A DNA stretch of 64,000 nucleotides, from assembly GCA_041906145.1 (NCBI GenBank), contig JAYRJU010000003.1, positions 372,001 to 436,000 on the forward strand, written 5' to 3'. Below are positions 24,106 through 31,067 of this stretch, in pieces; within the stretch, counting starts at the first letter, position 1; the number at the start of each line of letters is the position of its first letter. Under the pieces are notes generated by a model. That model was not told the origin of the DNA. It saw nothing but the letters and a program-made list of their open reading frames with translations, and made no database searches. Made by a program: the position numbers and the translations under genes. The stretch is from SHVO01 sp041906145 (GTDB taxonomy: Bacteria; Pseudomonadota; Alphaproteobacteria; Rhodospirillales; Rhodospirillaceae).

Positions 24106-24198
24106 AGTCTCTTCCTTTCGGATTGGGCCCGGGTCGCGGGGCGCCTGTGAGCCGAGCCGCCGCAAAACCGGACGGCCGACGCCGGCAGGTCCGGCGGG

Positions 24199-24252
24199 CC
24201 CGGTAGTTTTAGAATTACCGGGTATATATCGGTTTTAACGCGCCAGGGTCAA
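24199..24252 (-). promoter_or_regulatory. trcR promoter with a palindrome at the predicted start site
   Basis: Minus-strand TTGACC (24252-24247), an 18-nt spacer and TATATA (24228-24223). Immediately downstream, CCCGGTA (24222-24216 read on minus) and TACCGGG (24205-24199) form a 7-bp inverted repeat with a 10-nt centre, spanning the predicted transcription start. It could be an operator, possibly for autoregulation, or a 5' UTR hairpin. Confidence 0.5.
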
Positions 24253-24309
24253 ACCGTTTCCGGGAATTTTTTCCTAAGTCCTTGTAATACAGGTGGTATT
24301 TACCACTCG

Positions 24310-25311
24310 TTAAGGGACGAGGATGATTTTCCCGATATGTCCGCTGCTTTCCATCAGGCGGTGGGCGGCCGGAGCCTCGATCAGCGGAAAAGTACTGTGG
24401 ATAACAGGTTTAATGCGCCCCGCGTCCAACAGCGGCCAGACTTTCTCTCTCAAGGCGGCGGCCAGATGTCCCTTGAACGCGTCGTCTCGGGGGCGAAGGG
24501 TTGATCCGGTCAAGGTCAGACGTTTGACCATCACCGGCGTCAGATCGAGTTCCATCTTGCTGCCGCCGAGAAAGGCGATGTTGACCAGGCGGCCGTCAGG
24601 CTTAAGGGCGCGGAGGTTGCGCTGTGTGTAACTGCCGCCGACCATGTCGAGCACCACGTCGACCCCGCCGCCGGGGGCGTGCGCTCTGATCTCTTCGCCG
24701 AAGTCCTGGGTTTTGTAATTGATCGCAAGATCCGCGCCGAGCGCACGGCACGCCGCGCACTTCGCGTCGCTGCCGGCAGTCGTGATGACGGTCGCGCCAA
24801 AAGCATGGGCGAGCTGAATGGCCGTCGTGCCGATGCCGCTCGAGCCGCCATGGATAAGGATATTTTCTCCGGCTTTCAGCGCGCCGCGCTCAAAGACGTT
24901 GTGCCACACCGTGAAGTAATTCTCGGGCAGCGCGGCGGCTTCGCGCGCGGAAAAGCTTTTTGGATAAGGAAGACAGGCGCTGGCGGGCGTCACGCAGTGG
25001 TCGGCGTAACCGCCGCCCGGTGTCAGCGCGCAGACGTCTTCGCCGACTCTCGGCCCCGTCACGTCGGCCCCCACCGCGATCACGCGCCCCGCGACTTCAA
25101 GGCCGGGCAGGTCGGACGCGCCTGGCGGCGGCGGATACAAACCCATGCGTTGTACGATGTCAGGGCGGTTGACGCCGGCGGCGGCGACGCGGATCAGCAC
25201 TTCATGGGATTTCGGGCGCGGGCAGGGGCGATGGGCAAGCACAAGCGCGTCCGGGCCGCCGGGCGTTTCGATCTCCATGCATGTCATCGTCTCGGGAAGC
25301 GACGCAGCCAT
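24310..25311 (-). CDS. NAD(P)H quinone oxidoreductase, PIG3 type (medium-chain reductase)
   Basis: 333 residues of the zinc-less MDR superfamily. N-terminal VAAAGVNRPDIVQRMGLYPPPP is typical of the PIG3/TIGR02824 group. The nucleotide-binding site is ILIHGGSSGIGTTAIQLAHAFGA, and NYFTVWHNVFERGALKAGE precedes it. No zinc-ligand cysteine pattern was seen. It uses NAD(P)H to reduce quinones or related carbonyls; the natural substrate is unknown. Divergent from a DUF1192 gene, a neighbourhood common in alphaproteobacteria. Confidence 0.9.
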   Translation of the reverse strand: MAASLPETMTCMEIETPGGPDALVLAHRPCPRPKSHEVLIRVAAAGVNRPDIVQRMGLYPPPPGASDLPGLEVAGRVIAVGADVTGPRVGEDVCALTPGGGYADHCVTPASACLPYPKSFSAREAAALPENYFTVWHNVFERGALKAGENILIHGGSSGIGTTAIQLAHAFGATVITTAGSDAKCAACRALGADLAINYKTQDFGEEIRAHAPGGGVDVVLDMVGGSYTQRNLRALKPDGRLVNIAFLGGSKMELDLTPVMVKRLTLTGSTLRPRDDAFKGHLAAALREKVWPLLDAGRIKPVIHSTFPLIEAPAAHRLMESSGHIGKIILVP

Positions 25312-25371
25312 TGCGAGCCCTTATAACTGTCCGCTACCTATAAGACGGTTACGGACGCGGAGGAAGCGACG

Positions 25372-25554
25372 ATGGACACCGACGATCTCGATCCCATCAA
25401 GAAAAAGCCGGTGAAAAAAGATCTGTCACGCATGTCGGTCGGCGACCTCAACGAATATATCGGTGAGTTGAAGAGCGAGATCGCCCGCGCCGAAACCGAG
25501 ATCTCCAAAAAACAAAAAGCCCGCGCGGGCGCGGACTCGTTTTTCAAATCCTAG
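25372..25554 (+). CDS. DUF1192 family protein
   Basis: 60 residues. SRMSVGDLNEYIGELKSEI, then RAETEISKKQKARAGADSFF, matches DUF1192, a short coiled-coil alphaproteobacterial family of unknown function. The N-terminus is acidic and basic in turn (DTDDLDPIKKKPVKK). GAGGAAG ribosome site before the ATG. Confidence 0.88.
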   Translation: MDTDDLDPIKKKPVKKDLSRMSVGDLNEYIGELKSEIARAETEISKKQKARAGADSFFKS

Positions 25555-25648
25555 TTTCTGTAGCGCCCCACACGCGCCCGTTACTTATTCCCACCGTTTC
25601 GTAAATAACTCGCTTGTCGCGCGTGAAAGTTGGAGATAGGTTCGCGCC

Positions 25649-26110
25649 ATGTCGCTCGCTCGACTTCGGCGTTTGGGATTTGCTGCGTGGCTGGTTGCGA
25701 TCGCGCTGATCGCCAATGCCGCCGCGCAAAATCAGCTTGCTTTGAATGTGGTTGATGCGGCCACGGAGCAGGCCGCGCCCACCGCGACTCCTGCGCAAAC
25801 CGCCGCCGACCCTCACGCCCATCATGATCACGCCGCGCATATGGCCGCTATGCAGGCCGCCGCGGCGCAAGCGGAACATGCGGCGCACCAGCATCATGCC
25901 GGTCCCGGCGGCCATACGCATAAGGGCCACGCGGACTGCTCCGTCTGCGGCGCCGTCGCCGTTATGGCCGCGCTCACGCTGCCGGCGACACTCGTTGTCG
26001 ATATTCCGCGGGACGTCGTCCGTTCCGCCGATATGGCCGCTGCGAGCGTCATTCGCACGGCCGCGCGATACGAACGCTATAGCTCCCGCGCGCCCCCAAC
26101 ACTCTCCTGA
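25649..26110 (+). CDS. His-rich DUF2946-like secreted or membrane protein (copper operon)
   Basis: 153 residues. An N-terminal hydrophobic segment (FAAWLVAIALIANAAA) acts as a signal or anchor. The central part is rich in His (HAHHDHAAH, HQHHAGPGGHTHKGH), followed by a CSVC pair (Cys97, Cys100) and a hydrophobic helix (AVMAALTLPATLVV). DUF2946 proteins have the same His-rich/CxxC layout and occur beside copper genes. It is the first gene of the copper operon and may bind Cu at the periplasmic face. A TTGTCG-N17-TAGGTT sequence just upstream would place the transcript start at the ATG, but GATAGG can also act as a ribosome site. Confidence 0.7.
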   Translation: MSLARLRRLGFAAWLVAIALIANAAAQNQLALNVVDAATEQAAPTATPAQTAADPHAHHDHAAHMAAMQAAAAQAEHAAHQHHAGPGGHTHKGHADCSVCGAVAVMAALTLPATLVVDIPRDVVRSADMAAASVIRTAARYERYSSRAPPTLS

Positions 26111-26136
26111 CGTCTTCGATTCCTTTTTAATTTGAA

Positions 26137-26161
26137 CGCGAGAGCACGCTGTGCTCGCGCG
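26137..26161. promoter_or_regulatory. Stem-loop between the DUF2946 and TonB receptor genes
   Basis: An 11-position stem (26137-26147 with 26151-26161, one A-G mismatch) closes a 3-nt loop. It lies 27 nt before the receptor ATG. It could modulate expression of the receptor within the operon by partial termination or RNA stability; there is no T-run. Confidence 0.4.
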
Positions 26162-26187
26162 CACGAACGTCATGCTTGGAGAGTGTA

Positions 26188-28254
26188 ATGCAACGCCATT
26201 TGCTTGGCATTTGCATCGCTGGCGCTTGCTTGGGCTCAGAGGCCCATGCGCAAGAGCTTGCTGCAGTGCCCGAAATCGTCGTCACAGGTTCGCGAGAAGG
26301 TCAGCTTCGCACGGAGATTCCCAGTTCCATCACCGTCCTCGATCGGGACGCCATCGCCGAAATCCACCCCTCGCACCCGTCCGAGCTTCTCGGCCGCGTG
26401 CCGGGCGTCACCATTCAGCAAACCAACGGCGAAGGACATATCACCGGCATTCGCCAGCCCGTGGGCACCGCAGCCGTCTATCTCTATCTTGAAGACGGCG
26501 TGCCGGTGCGCGCGTCGGGTTTCTTCAACCACAATGCGCTCTATGAGGTGAACCTGCCGCAGTCAGGCGGGGTCGAAGTCATTCGTGGCCCGGGTACGGC
26601 GCTTTACGGCAGCGACGCGATCGGCGGCATCGTCAATGCCATTACACGTGCGCCGTCACAAGAACCCGAGGCGAACGTAACCTTGGAAGGCGGATCCTTC
26701 GGGTGGTTGCGGGCGCTCGGCTCGGCGAGCGGCACGTGGGATGGTCTCGGTGTTCGCGCCGACGTGAATGTCACGCACTCCGGCGGGTGGCGCGACGCAA
26801 CCGCCTACGATCGTCAGAGCGTCACATTGCGCGCCGATCACGACCTTGCGGGTGGACATCTGAAGGCGGTGCTCGCGGCCAGCAATATCGATCAACAGAC
26901 CGGCGCCAACAGCGCGCTTCCGCTCGCCGCATATCTCAATACACCGAAAGTGAACTACTTCCCCTTTGCGTTCCGCAAAGTTCAAAGCGTGCGCGGTTCG
27001 CTCGATTGGGAAAAGGAAGCAGGGCCCGCGCTCATCTCGCTTATTCCATACTTCCGCTGGAGCACGATGGATCTCCTGCCGACCTTCACGCTCACCTTCG
27101 ATCCGGTGAATTACACCACGGGATACAGCTCGGCGGGACTGCTCGCAAAGTACCGTTACGATTTCACGCCGTGGCGCACGCGCGTCATTGCCGGGATAGA
27201 TCTCGACTACAGCCCGGGTTCGCGCCAGGAAGATCGCATCGCAGCCGCGCGGACGGGCGCGATCTTCACGTCCTACACAACGGTGGGACGTATTTACGAC
27301 TATAACGTCACCTTCTGGCAGGCGGCGCCTTATCTCCAGATTGAGACGTCGCCTATTGAGAATCTTCGGATCACAGGCGGCCTGCGGTTCGATGCTCTGG
27401 GCTATAAATACGACAACAAATTGTCCGACGGCGCCTTTGCCACGCCCATACCTTCGGGGGTGCGCACTTACTTCCGTCCCGCGGACACCAAGATCGACTA
27501 CACACGCGCCACGCCCAGCTTTGGTGCGACCTATACGTTCTCATCCGCGCTAAACGCGTTCGCCAGCTACAAGCAGTCCTTCCGCGTGCCACAGGAGTCG
27601 CAGCTTTTCCGGCAAGGCTCTAACGTCGACTCACTCGGACTCAAGCCAGTGGTGGCCGACAGTTACGAGATTGGATTGCGCGGAACCATTGCGAGGGAGT
27701 TTGGTTGGGATATATCGGCCTACAAGATGGTAAAGCGCGACGACATCTTGACTCTTACGACCGGCGCCGGCCCAACGCAGACCAACAACGGCAAGACCCG
27801 CCATCAGGGCGTGGAAGCCGCGGTGGCGTGGCAGATGACTTCCGAGATCCGCCTGAATACGGCCGTCAGCTTCAGCGAGAACCTGTACCGGACGTGGATC
27901 ACGAGCGGCACCGTAAATTTGTCAGGCAAGAAGATGAGCGCCGCGCCGGGAACAACGGCAAACACAACACTGGAATACCGTCCGCGATGGTTGGATGGCT
28001 TGCGTCTGGAAGCCGAGTGGGTGCGTTTGGGATCTTACTGGATGGATGACGCCAACACCCAAAAATACGGCGGACACGATCTCGCGAATATGCGGGTGTC
28101 TTACAAAGTATCGGAAGGAATTGAGTTTTTCGGCCGCGTTTCCAACATTTTCGATACGCGGTGGTCGACCTCAAGTTCCGTGTCCAACGGGCAGGCGCAG
28201 TTTGCGCCGGGATTGCCTCTCACGCTATTTGGCGGTCTCACAGTAGGATTTTAA
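26188..28254 (+). CDS. TonB-dependent outer-membrane receptor (putative copper uptake)
   Basis: 688 residues. A signal peptide (MQRHLLGICIAGACLGSEAHA) precedes a TonB box-like EIVVTGSRE. The plug domain includes IPSSITVLDRDAI, LLGRVPGVTIQQTNGEG and RGPGTALYGSDAIGGIVNAI. A 22-strand barrel follows, ending in LFGGLTVGF with the terminal Phe needed for outer-membrane assembly. Substrate is inferred from context: downstream genes encode copper-delivery proteins (SCO1, PCuAC), as in the Bradyrhizobium pcu operon, where the receptor serves copper. The ATG at 26188 has GGAGAG upstream; an in-frame TTG at 26176 overlaps that ribosome site. Confidence 0.85.
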   Translation: MQRHLLGICIAGACLGSEAHAQELAAVPEIVVTGSREGQLRTEIPSSITVLDRDAIAEIHPSHPSELLGRVPGVTIQQTNGEGHITGIRQPVGTAAVYLYLEDGVPVRASGFFNHNALYEVNLPQSGGVEVIRGPGTALYGSDAIGGIVNAITRAPSQEPEANVTLEGGSFGWLRALGSASGTWDGLGVRADVNVTHSGGWRDATAYDRQSVTLRADHDLAGGHLKAVLAASNIDQQTGANSALPLAAYLNTPKVNYFPFAFRKVQSVRGSLDWEKEAGPALISLIPYFRWSTMDLLPTFTLTFDPVNYTTGYSSAGLLAKYRYDFTPWRTRVIAGIDLDYSPGSRQEDRIAAARTGAIFTSYTTVGRIYDYNVTFWQAAPYLQIETSPIENLRITGGLRFDALGYKYDNKLSDGAFATPIPSGVRTYFRPADTKIDYTRATPSFGATYTFSSALNAFASYKQSFRVPQESQLFRQGSNVDSLGLKPVVADSYEIGLRGTIAREFGWDISAYKMVKRDDILTLTTGAGPTQTNNGKTRHQGVEAAVAWQMTSEIRLNTAVSFSENLYRTWITSGTVNLSGKKMSAAPGTTANTTLEYRPRWLDGLRLEAEWVRLGSYWMDDANTQKYGGHDLANMRVSYKVSEGIEFFGRVSNIFDTRWSTSSSVSNGQAQFAPGLPLTLFGGLTVGF

Positions 28255-28256
28255 AC

Positions 28257-29435
28257 ATGAAGCAGCTCTGTTTCTTGAGTGTACTTCTGATTGCATCGCC
28301 CGCATTTGCGGCGATGGATCACAGTGCGCACATGGGCCACGCCAACGACTGCGCGGACTCCGCGTTGGCCTGCTCCGATAAGGCGCACCCCTTCTTCGAC
28401 AAAGACGGGACGCTATGGCTAGCCTGGCAAGGAGGCGGCCGCGTCGCGGTTGCGTCCTCGCGTGATGCAAAGACATTTACAGCGCCGGTCCTTATCACCC
28501 CGGATGCTGTCCAAGTCGATGTCGGTGCAGACGCCCGCCCGCAGATTGTGCGTGATCGCTCCGGTACGATCTCGGTGATCTACAGCGTGATGCAGAAGGC
28601 GGGCTATAACGGTCGCATCTATCTCAGCCAGTCGAAGGACGGCGGGCGAACCTTCTCGCCGCCGGCCCCCGTCACCGACGATCCCGCCAGCCAGCGCTTT
28701 CCGTCGCTTGCAATCAATGCGCAAGGACGTGTTCTTGCGACCTGGATCGATAAGCGTGCCGCCAGGGCGGCGCAATCCTATGAAGGCGCCGCGCTGGCTT
28801 TCTCCTGGATCGATGCCAAAGGCCCAGCGCCCATCGCTATCGCGCAGGACAATAGTTGCGAGTGCTGCCGCATCGCCGGAACCTTCGACCTCGCTGGCAA
28901 CCCCATCATCATGTGGCGTCAGATTTTCCCCGGCATGATACGCGACCACGCCGTAATGACCTTCGTAGGCGGCAAGCCCGGTGCTATGCACCGCGTGGCC
29001 GAGGACAATTGGAACATCGACGCCTGTCCGCATCATGGGCCGGCCGTGGCGGTCTCGGCTGAGGGCGTTTATCACGCGGCCTGGTTCACCGACGGGGAGG
29101 CACGCAAAGGGTTGTTCTACGCCCGCTCAAGCGATCGCGGCGCTCACTTCACGGCGCCGGAACCCATCGGCACACCGGCCAACAATCCCGGCCGTCCGCA
29201 ATTACTGTCCGCCGGCGGCGATCTTTGGCTGGCCTGGCAGGAGTTCGATGGCGAGGTGACCAGTATTCATGCCAAGAAGCGAACGACAACCGGCTGGACC
29301 GCGCCGCGCGTCATCGCCAAAACCGACGACGCGTCCGATCTCCCGATCCTGATCGCCAAGGACACGCGGCCGTACCTGTCCTGGTTGACGGCGAAAGAAG
29401 GCTATCGTCTCGTGGCTCTGGAGGCTGCGCCATGA
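28257..29435 (+). CDS. Exported BNR/sialidase-like beta-propeller protein with a CxCC motif
   Basis: 392 residues with a signal peptide (MKQLCFLSVLLIASPAFA). The body has several BNR-type repeats (SKDGGRTFSPP, SSDRGAHFTAP, DKDGTLWLAW) and fits a six-bladed propeller. The residues after the signal peptide include H22, H25, M26 and H28, and the middle carries CECC (201-204) within DNSCECCRIAG; both are plausible Cu ligands. Catalytic residues of sialidases (Arg triad, Tyr) cannot be confirmed, so it is probably not a sialidase. Overlaps the next gene by ATGA. The position within a copper operon suggests copper binding or relay at the cell surface or periplasm. Function is inference. Confidence 0.75.
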   Translation: MKQLCFLSVLLIASPAFAAMDHSAHMGHANDCADSALACSDKAHPFFDKDGTLWLAWQGGGRVAVASSRDAKTFTAPVLITPDAVQVDVGADARPQIVRDRSGTISVIYSVMQKAGYNGRIYLSQSKDGGRTFSPPAPVTDDPASQRFPSLAINAQGRVLATWIDKRAARAAQSYEGAALAFSWIDAKGPAPIAIAQDNSCECCRIAGTFDLAGNPIIMWRQIFPGMIRDHAVMTFVGGKPGAMHRVAEDNWNIDACPHHGPAVAVSAEGVYHAAWFTDGEARKGLFYARSSDRGAHFTAPEPIGTPANNPGRPQLLSAGGDLWLAWQEFDGEVTSIHAKKRTTTGWTAPRVIAKTDDASDLPILIAKDTRPYLSWLTAKEGYRLVALEAAP

Positions 29436-29899
29436 AATGGGTCGTATTTCTTGCCGCGATCCTATGCGGTCAAAGCGCTCTTGCCGCCGATGCCAAGCCC
29501 TTCACCCGCGGGAGCTGGCAGGAGATCAAGGCGCGCTACGACAATAAGCCGATGGTTGTGCACCTCTGGGGGCTCACCTGCGCGCCATGTCTGACGGAAC
29601 TTCAGCACTGGACCTCCGTGCGCAACGCCTTCCCCGAGATGAACTTTGTTTTCATCGCCGCCGATCCTGCGCCCATGCCGCCGGATGAAGTCGAGGCCGA
29701 GCTCGAGAAGGCGGGAATCCACGGTATCGACAATTGGAACTTTGCCGACCGCTTCACCCAACGGCTGCGCTTTGAAATCGATCAGACATGGAAAGGCGAG
29801 TTGCCGCGCACGCTTCTGATCGACAAAGACGGCACGGTCACGGTGATGCCCGGTGTGGCCGACCTCGGGAAAGTCAAGGCGTGGATCGCTAAGCGCTAG
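29432..29899 (+). CDS. Exported TlpA-like thioredoxin-fold protein
   Basis: 155 residues. Signal peptide (MKWVVFLAAILCGQSALA), then a thioredoxin fold with the active site TCAPC (Cys50, Cys53) in VVHLWGLTCAPCLTEL and the cis-proline region GELPRTLLID. Such proteins keep the cysteines of Cu-site proteins (SCO, CoxB) reduced during assembly of cytochrome oxidase. The adjacent SCO1 and PCuAC genes support this role. It overlaps the propeller gene by 4 nt. Confidence 0.85.
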   Translation: MKWVVFLAAILCGQSALAADAKPFTRGSWQEIKARYDNKPMVVHLWGLTCAPCLTELQHWTSVRNAFPEMNFVFIAADPAPMPPDEVEAELEKAGIHGIDNWNFADRFTQRLRFEIDQTWKGELPRTLLIDKDGTVTVMPGVADLGKVKAWIAKR

Positions 29900-29968
29900 C
29901 GCTCACATTTTCACCTCATGAGGCGCAGCGCTGGTTTCGCGGCTACGCCCGTTTGAAAAAGGCTATCG

Positions 29969-30580
29969 ATGAAATCGCAAAAGACTTGGGCCCTCGTGGG
30001 GCTCGCGGTCCTTGCTGCCGCGACCGCCGCAGGCGCGTGGATAGGTCTCCAAACACCGGCTCCCAACAGACTTCAATCCACCTCCTTCCAGGCGCCGCCG
30101 CAACGGAGGGATTTCTCGCTCCTCGATCAAGATGGTCAAAGAGTGTCGCTGGCGACCTACGAGGGCAAATGGCTCCTGATGTTCTTCGGCTTTACCTCCT
30201 GTCCCGAAGCATGTCCGATGGCAATGCAGCTTGCGGTCGCGACGCTCGGTGACATGGGCGAGGCGGCGAACACCATACAGCCCATTTTTATCAGTATAGA
30301 CCCCGAGCGCGATACGCCGGCGCTCCTGAAGGACTATCTCAGTCATTTCTCGCATACCATCGCGGGGCTTTCGGGAACAGCGGAGAAGACTGCTGCCATT
30401 GCCAAGGCTTACGGCGTCTACTACCGGAAGCGCGCCATCGAAGGGGACTACACGATGGATCACAGCACAGCCTTTTATTTGGTCGCGCCAGACGGATCAT
30501 ATGTGCAGCCGTTCCGTGCCGACGTCGACCCGTCGGTTCTCGCCGCAGATCTCACGCGCGTCATGAACACAACAAAGTAG
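29969..30580 (+). CDS. SCO1/SenC family copper chaperone
   Basis: 203 residues with an N-terminal membrane anchor (WALVGLAVLAAATAAGAW). The copper site is CPEAC (Cys78-Cys82, SCO families usually have CPDVC) and the distal histidine is His165 in MDHSTAFYL. SCO proteins deliver copper to the CuA centre of cytochrome c oxidase or handle its disulfide. The DFSLLDQDGQRVSLATYEGK beginning is typical. Confidence 0.92.
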   Translation: MKSQKTWALVGLAVLAAATAAGAWIGLQTPAPNRLQSTSFQAPPQRRDFSLLDQDGQRVSLATYEGKWLLMFFGFTSCPEACPMAMQLAVATLGDMGEAANTIQPIFISIDPERDTPALLKDYLSHFSHTIAGLSGTAEKTAAIAKAYGVYYRKRAIEGDYTMDHSTAFYLVAPDGSYVQPFRADVDPSVLAADLTRVMNTTK

Positions 30581-30588
30581 GAGCCGTT

Positions 30589-31047
30589 ATGAAAACATTG
30601 TTTCTATCCGTTTTGGCAACGGCCGCGTTTGTCTCTGCGTCCGCCTTTGCCGATGTGGTCGTGAAGGATGCTTGGGTCCGCGCCACGCCGGGTGCCGCCA
30701 AAGTCTCCGCCGGTTATGCGGTGATCGCCAACACCGGCGCCGTTGATGACATCTTGCTCGACGTGCGCGCGCCCGATGCCGGCATGACGCAGCTTCATTC
30801 TTCCACCGCGGCCGATGGGGTCATGCGCATGGATGGCGTCAAAGAGCTCGCTTTACCATCGGGCAAGGAATTCGCGCTTAAGCCCGGCGGCTATCATTTG
30901 ATGATCATGGACCTCAAGAAGCCGCTCAAGGTCGGTGAGGAAATTCCGCTGATCTTTTCATTCAAGAAGCAGGGTCCGGTGAAGGTCACCGCACGCGTCT
31001 TGCCGCTATCCGCTTCAGGCTTCGAAGGGCACCAGCATCATAAATAG
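30589..31047 (+). CDS. PCuAC family periplasmic copper chaperone
   Basis: 152 residues: signal peptide (MKTLFLSVLATAAFVSASAFA), then DVVVKDAWVRATPGAAKVSA. Candidate Cu(I) ligands follow the family order: Met66, His70, Met79/81, His103 and Met105 in GYHLMIMDLKKPL. The C-terminus adds a His-rich HQHHK. PCuAC loads copper onto cytochrome oxidase with SCO1. It is the last gene of the operon; a gap of only 20 nt separates it from the tail of the convergent cyclase gene. Confidence 0.92.
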   Translation: MKTLFLSVLATAAFVSASAFADVVVKDAWVRATPGAAKVSAGYAVIANTGAVDDILLDVRAPDAGMTQLHSSTAADGVMRMDGVKELALPSGKEFALKPGGYHLMIMDLKKPLKVGEEIPLIFSFKKQGPVKVTARVLPLSASGFEGHQHHK

Positions 31048-31067
31048 GAAGGAAAGCGGAGCCGAGC

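Noticed and set aside
25649..31047. Methanobactin or bufferin copper cluster
   Set aside because: There is no MbnB/MbnC-like (DUF692/DUF2063) gene and no precursor peptide; only the TonB receptor and copper chaperones fit, so it was called a pcu-like copper operon.
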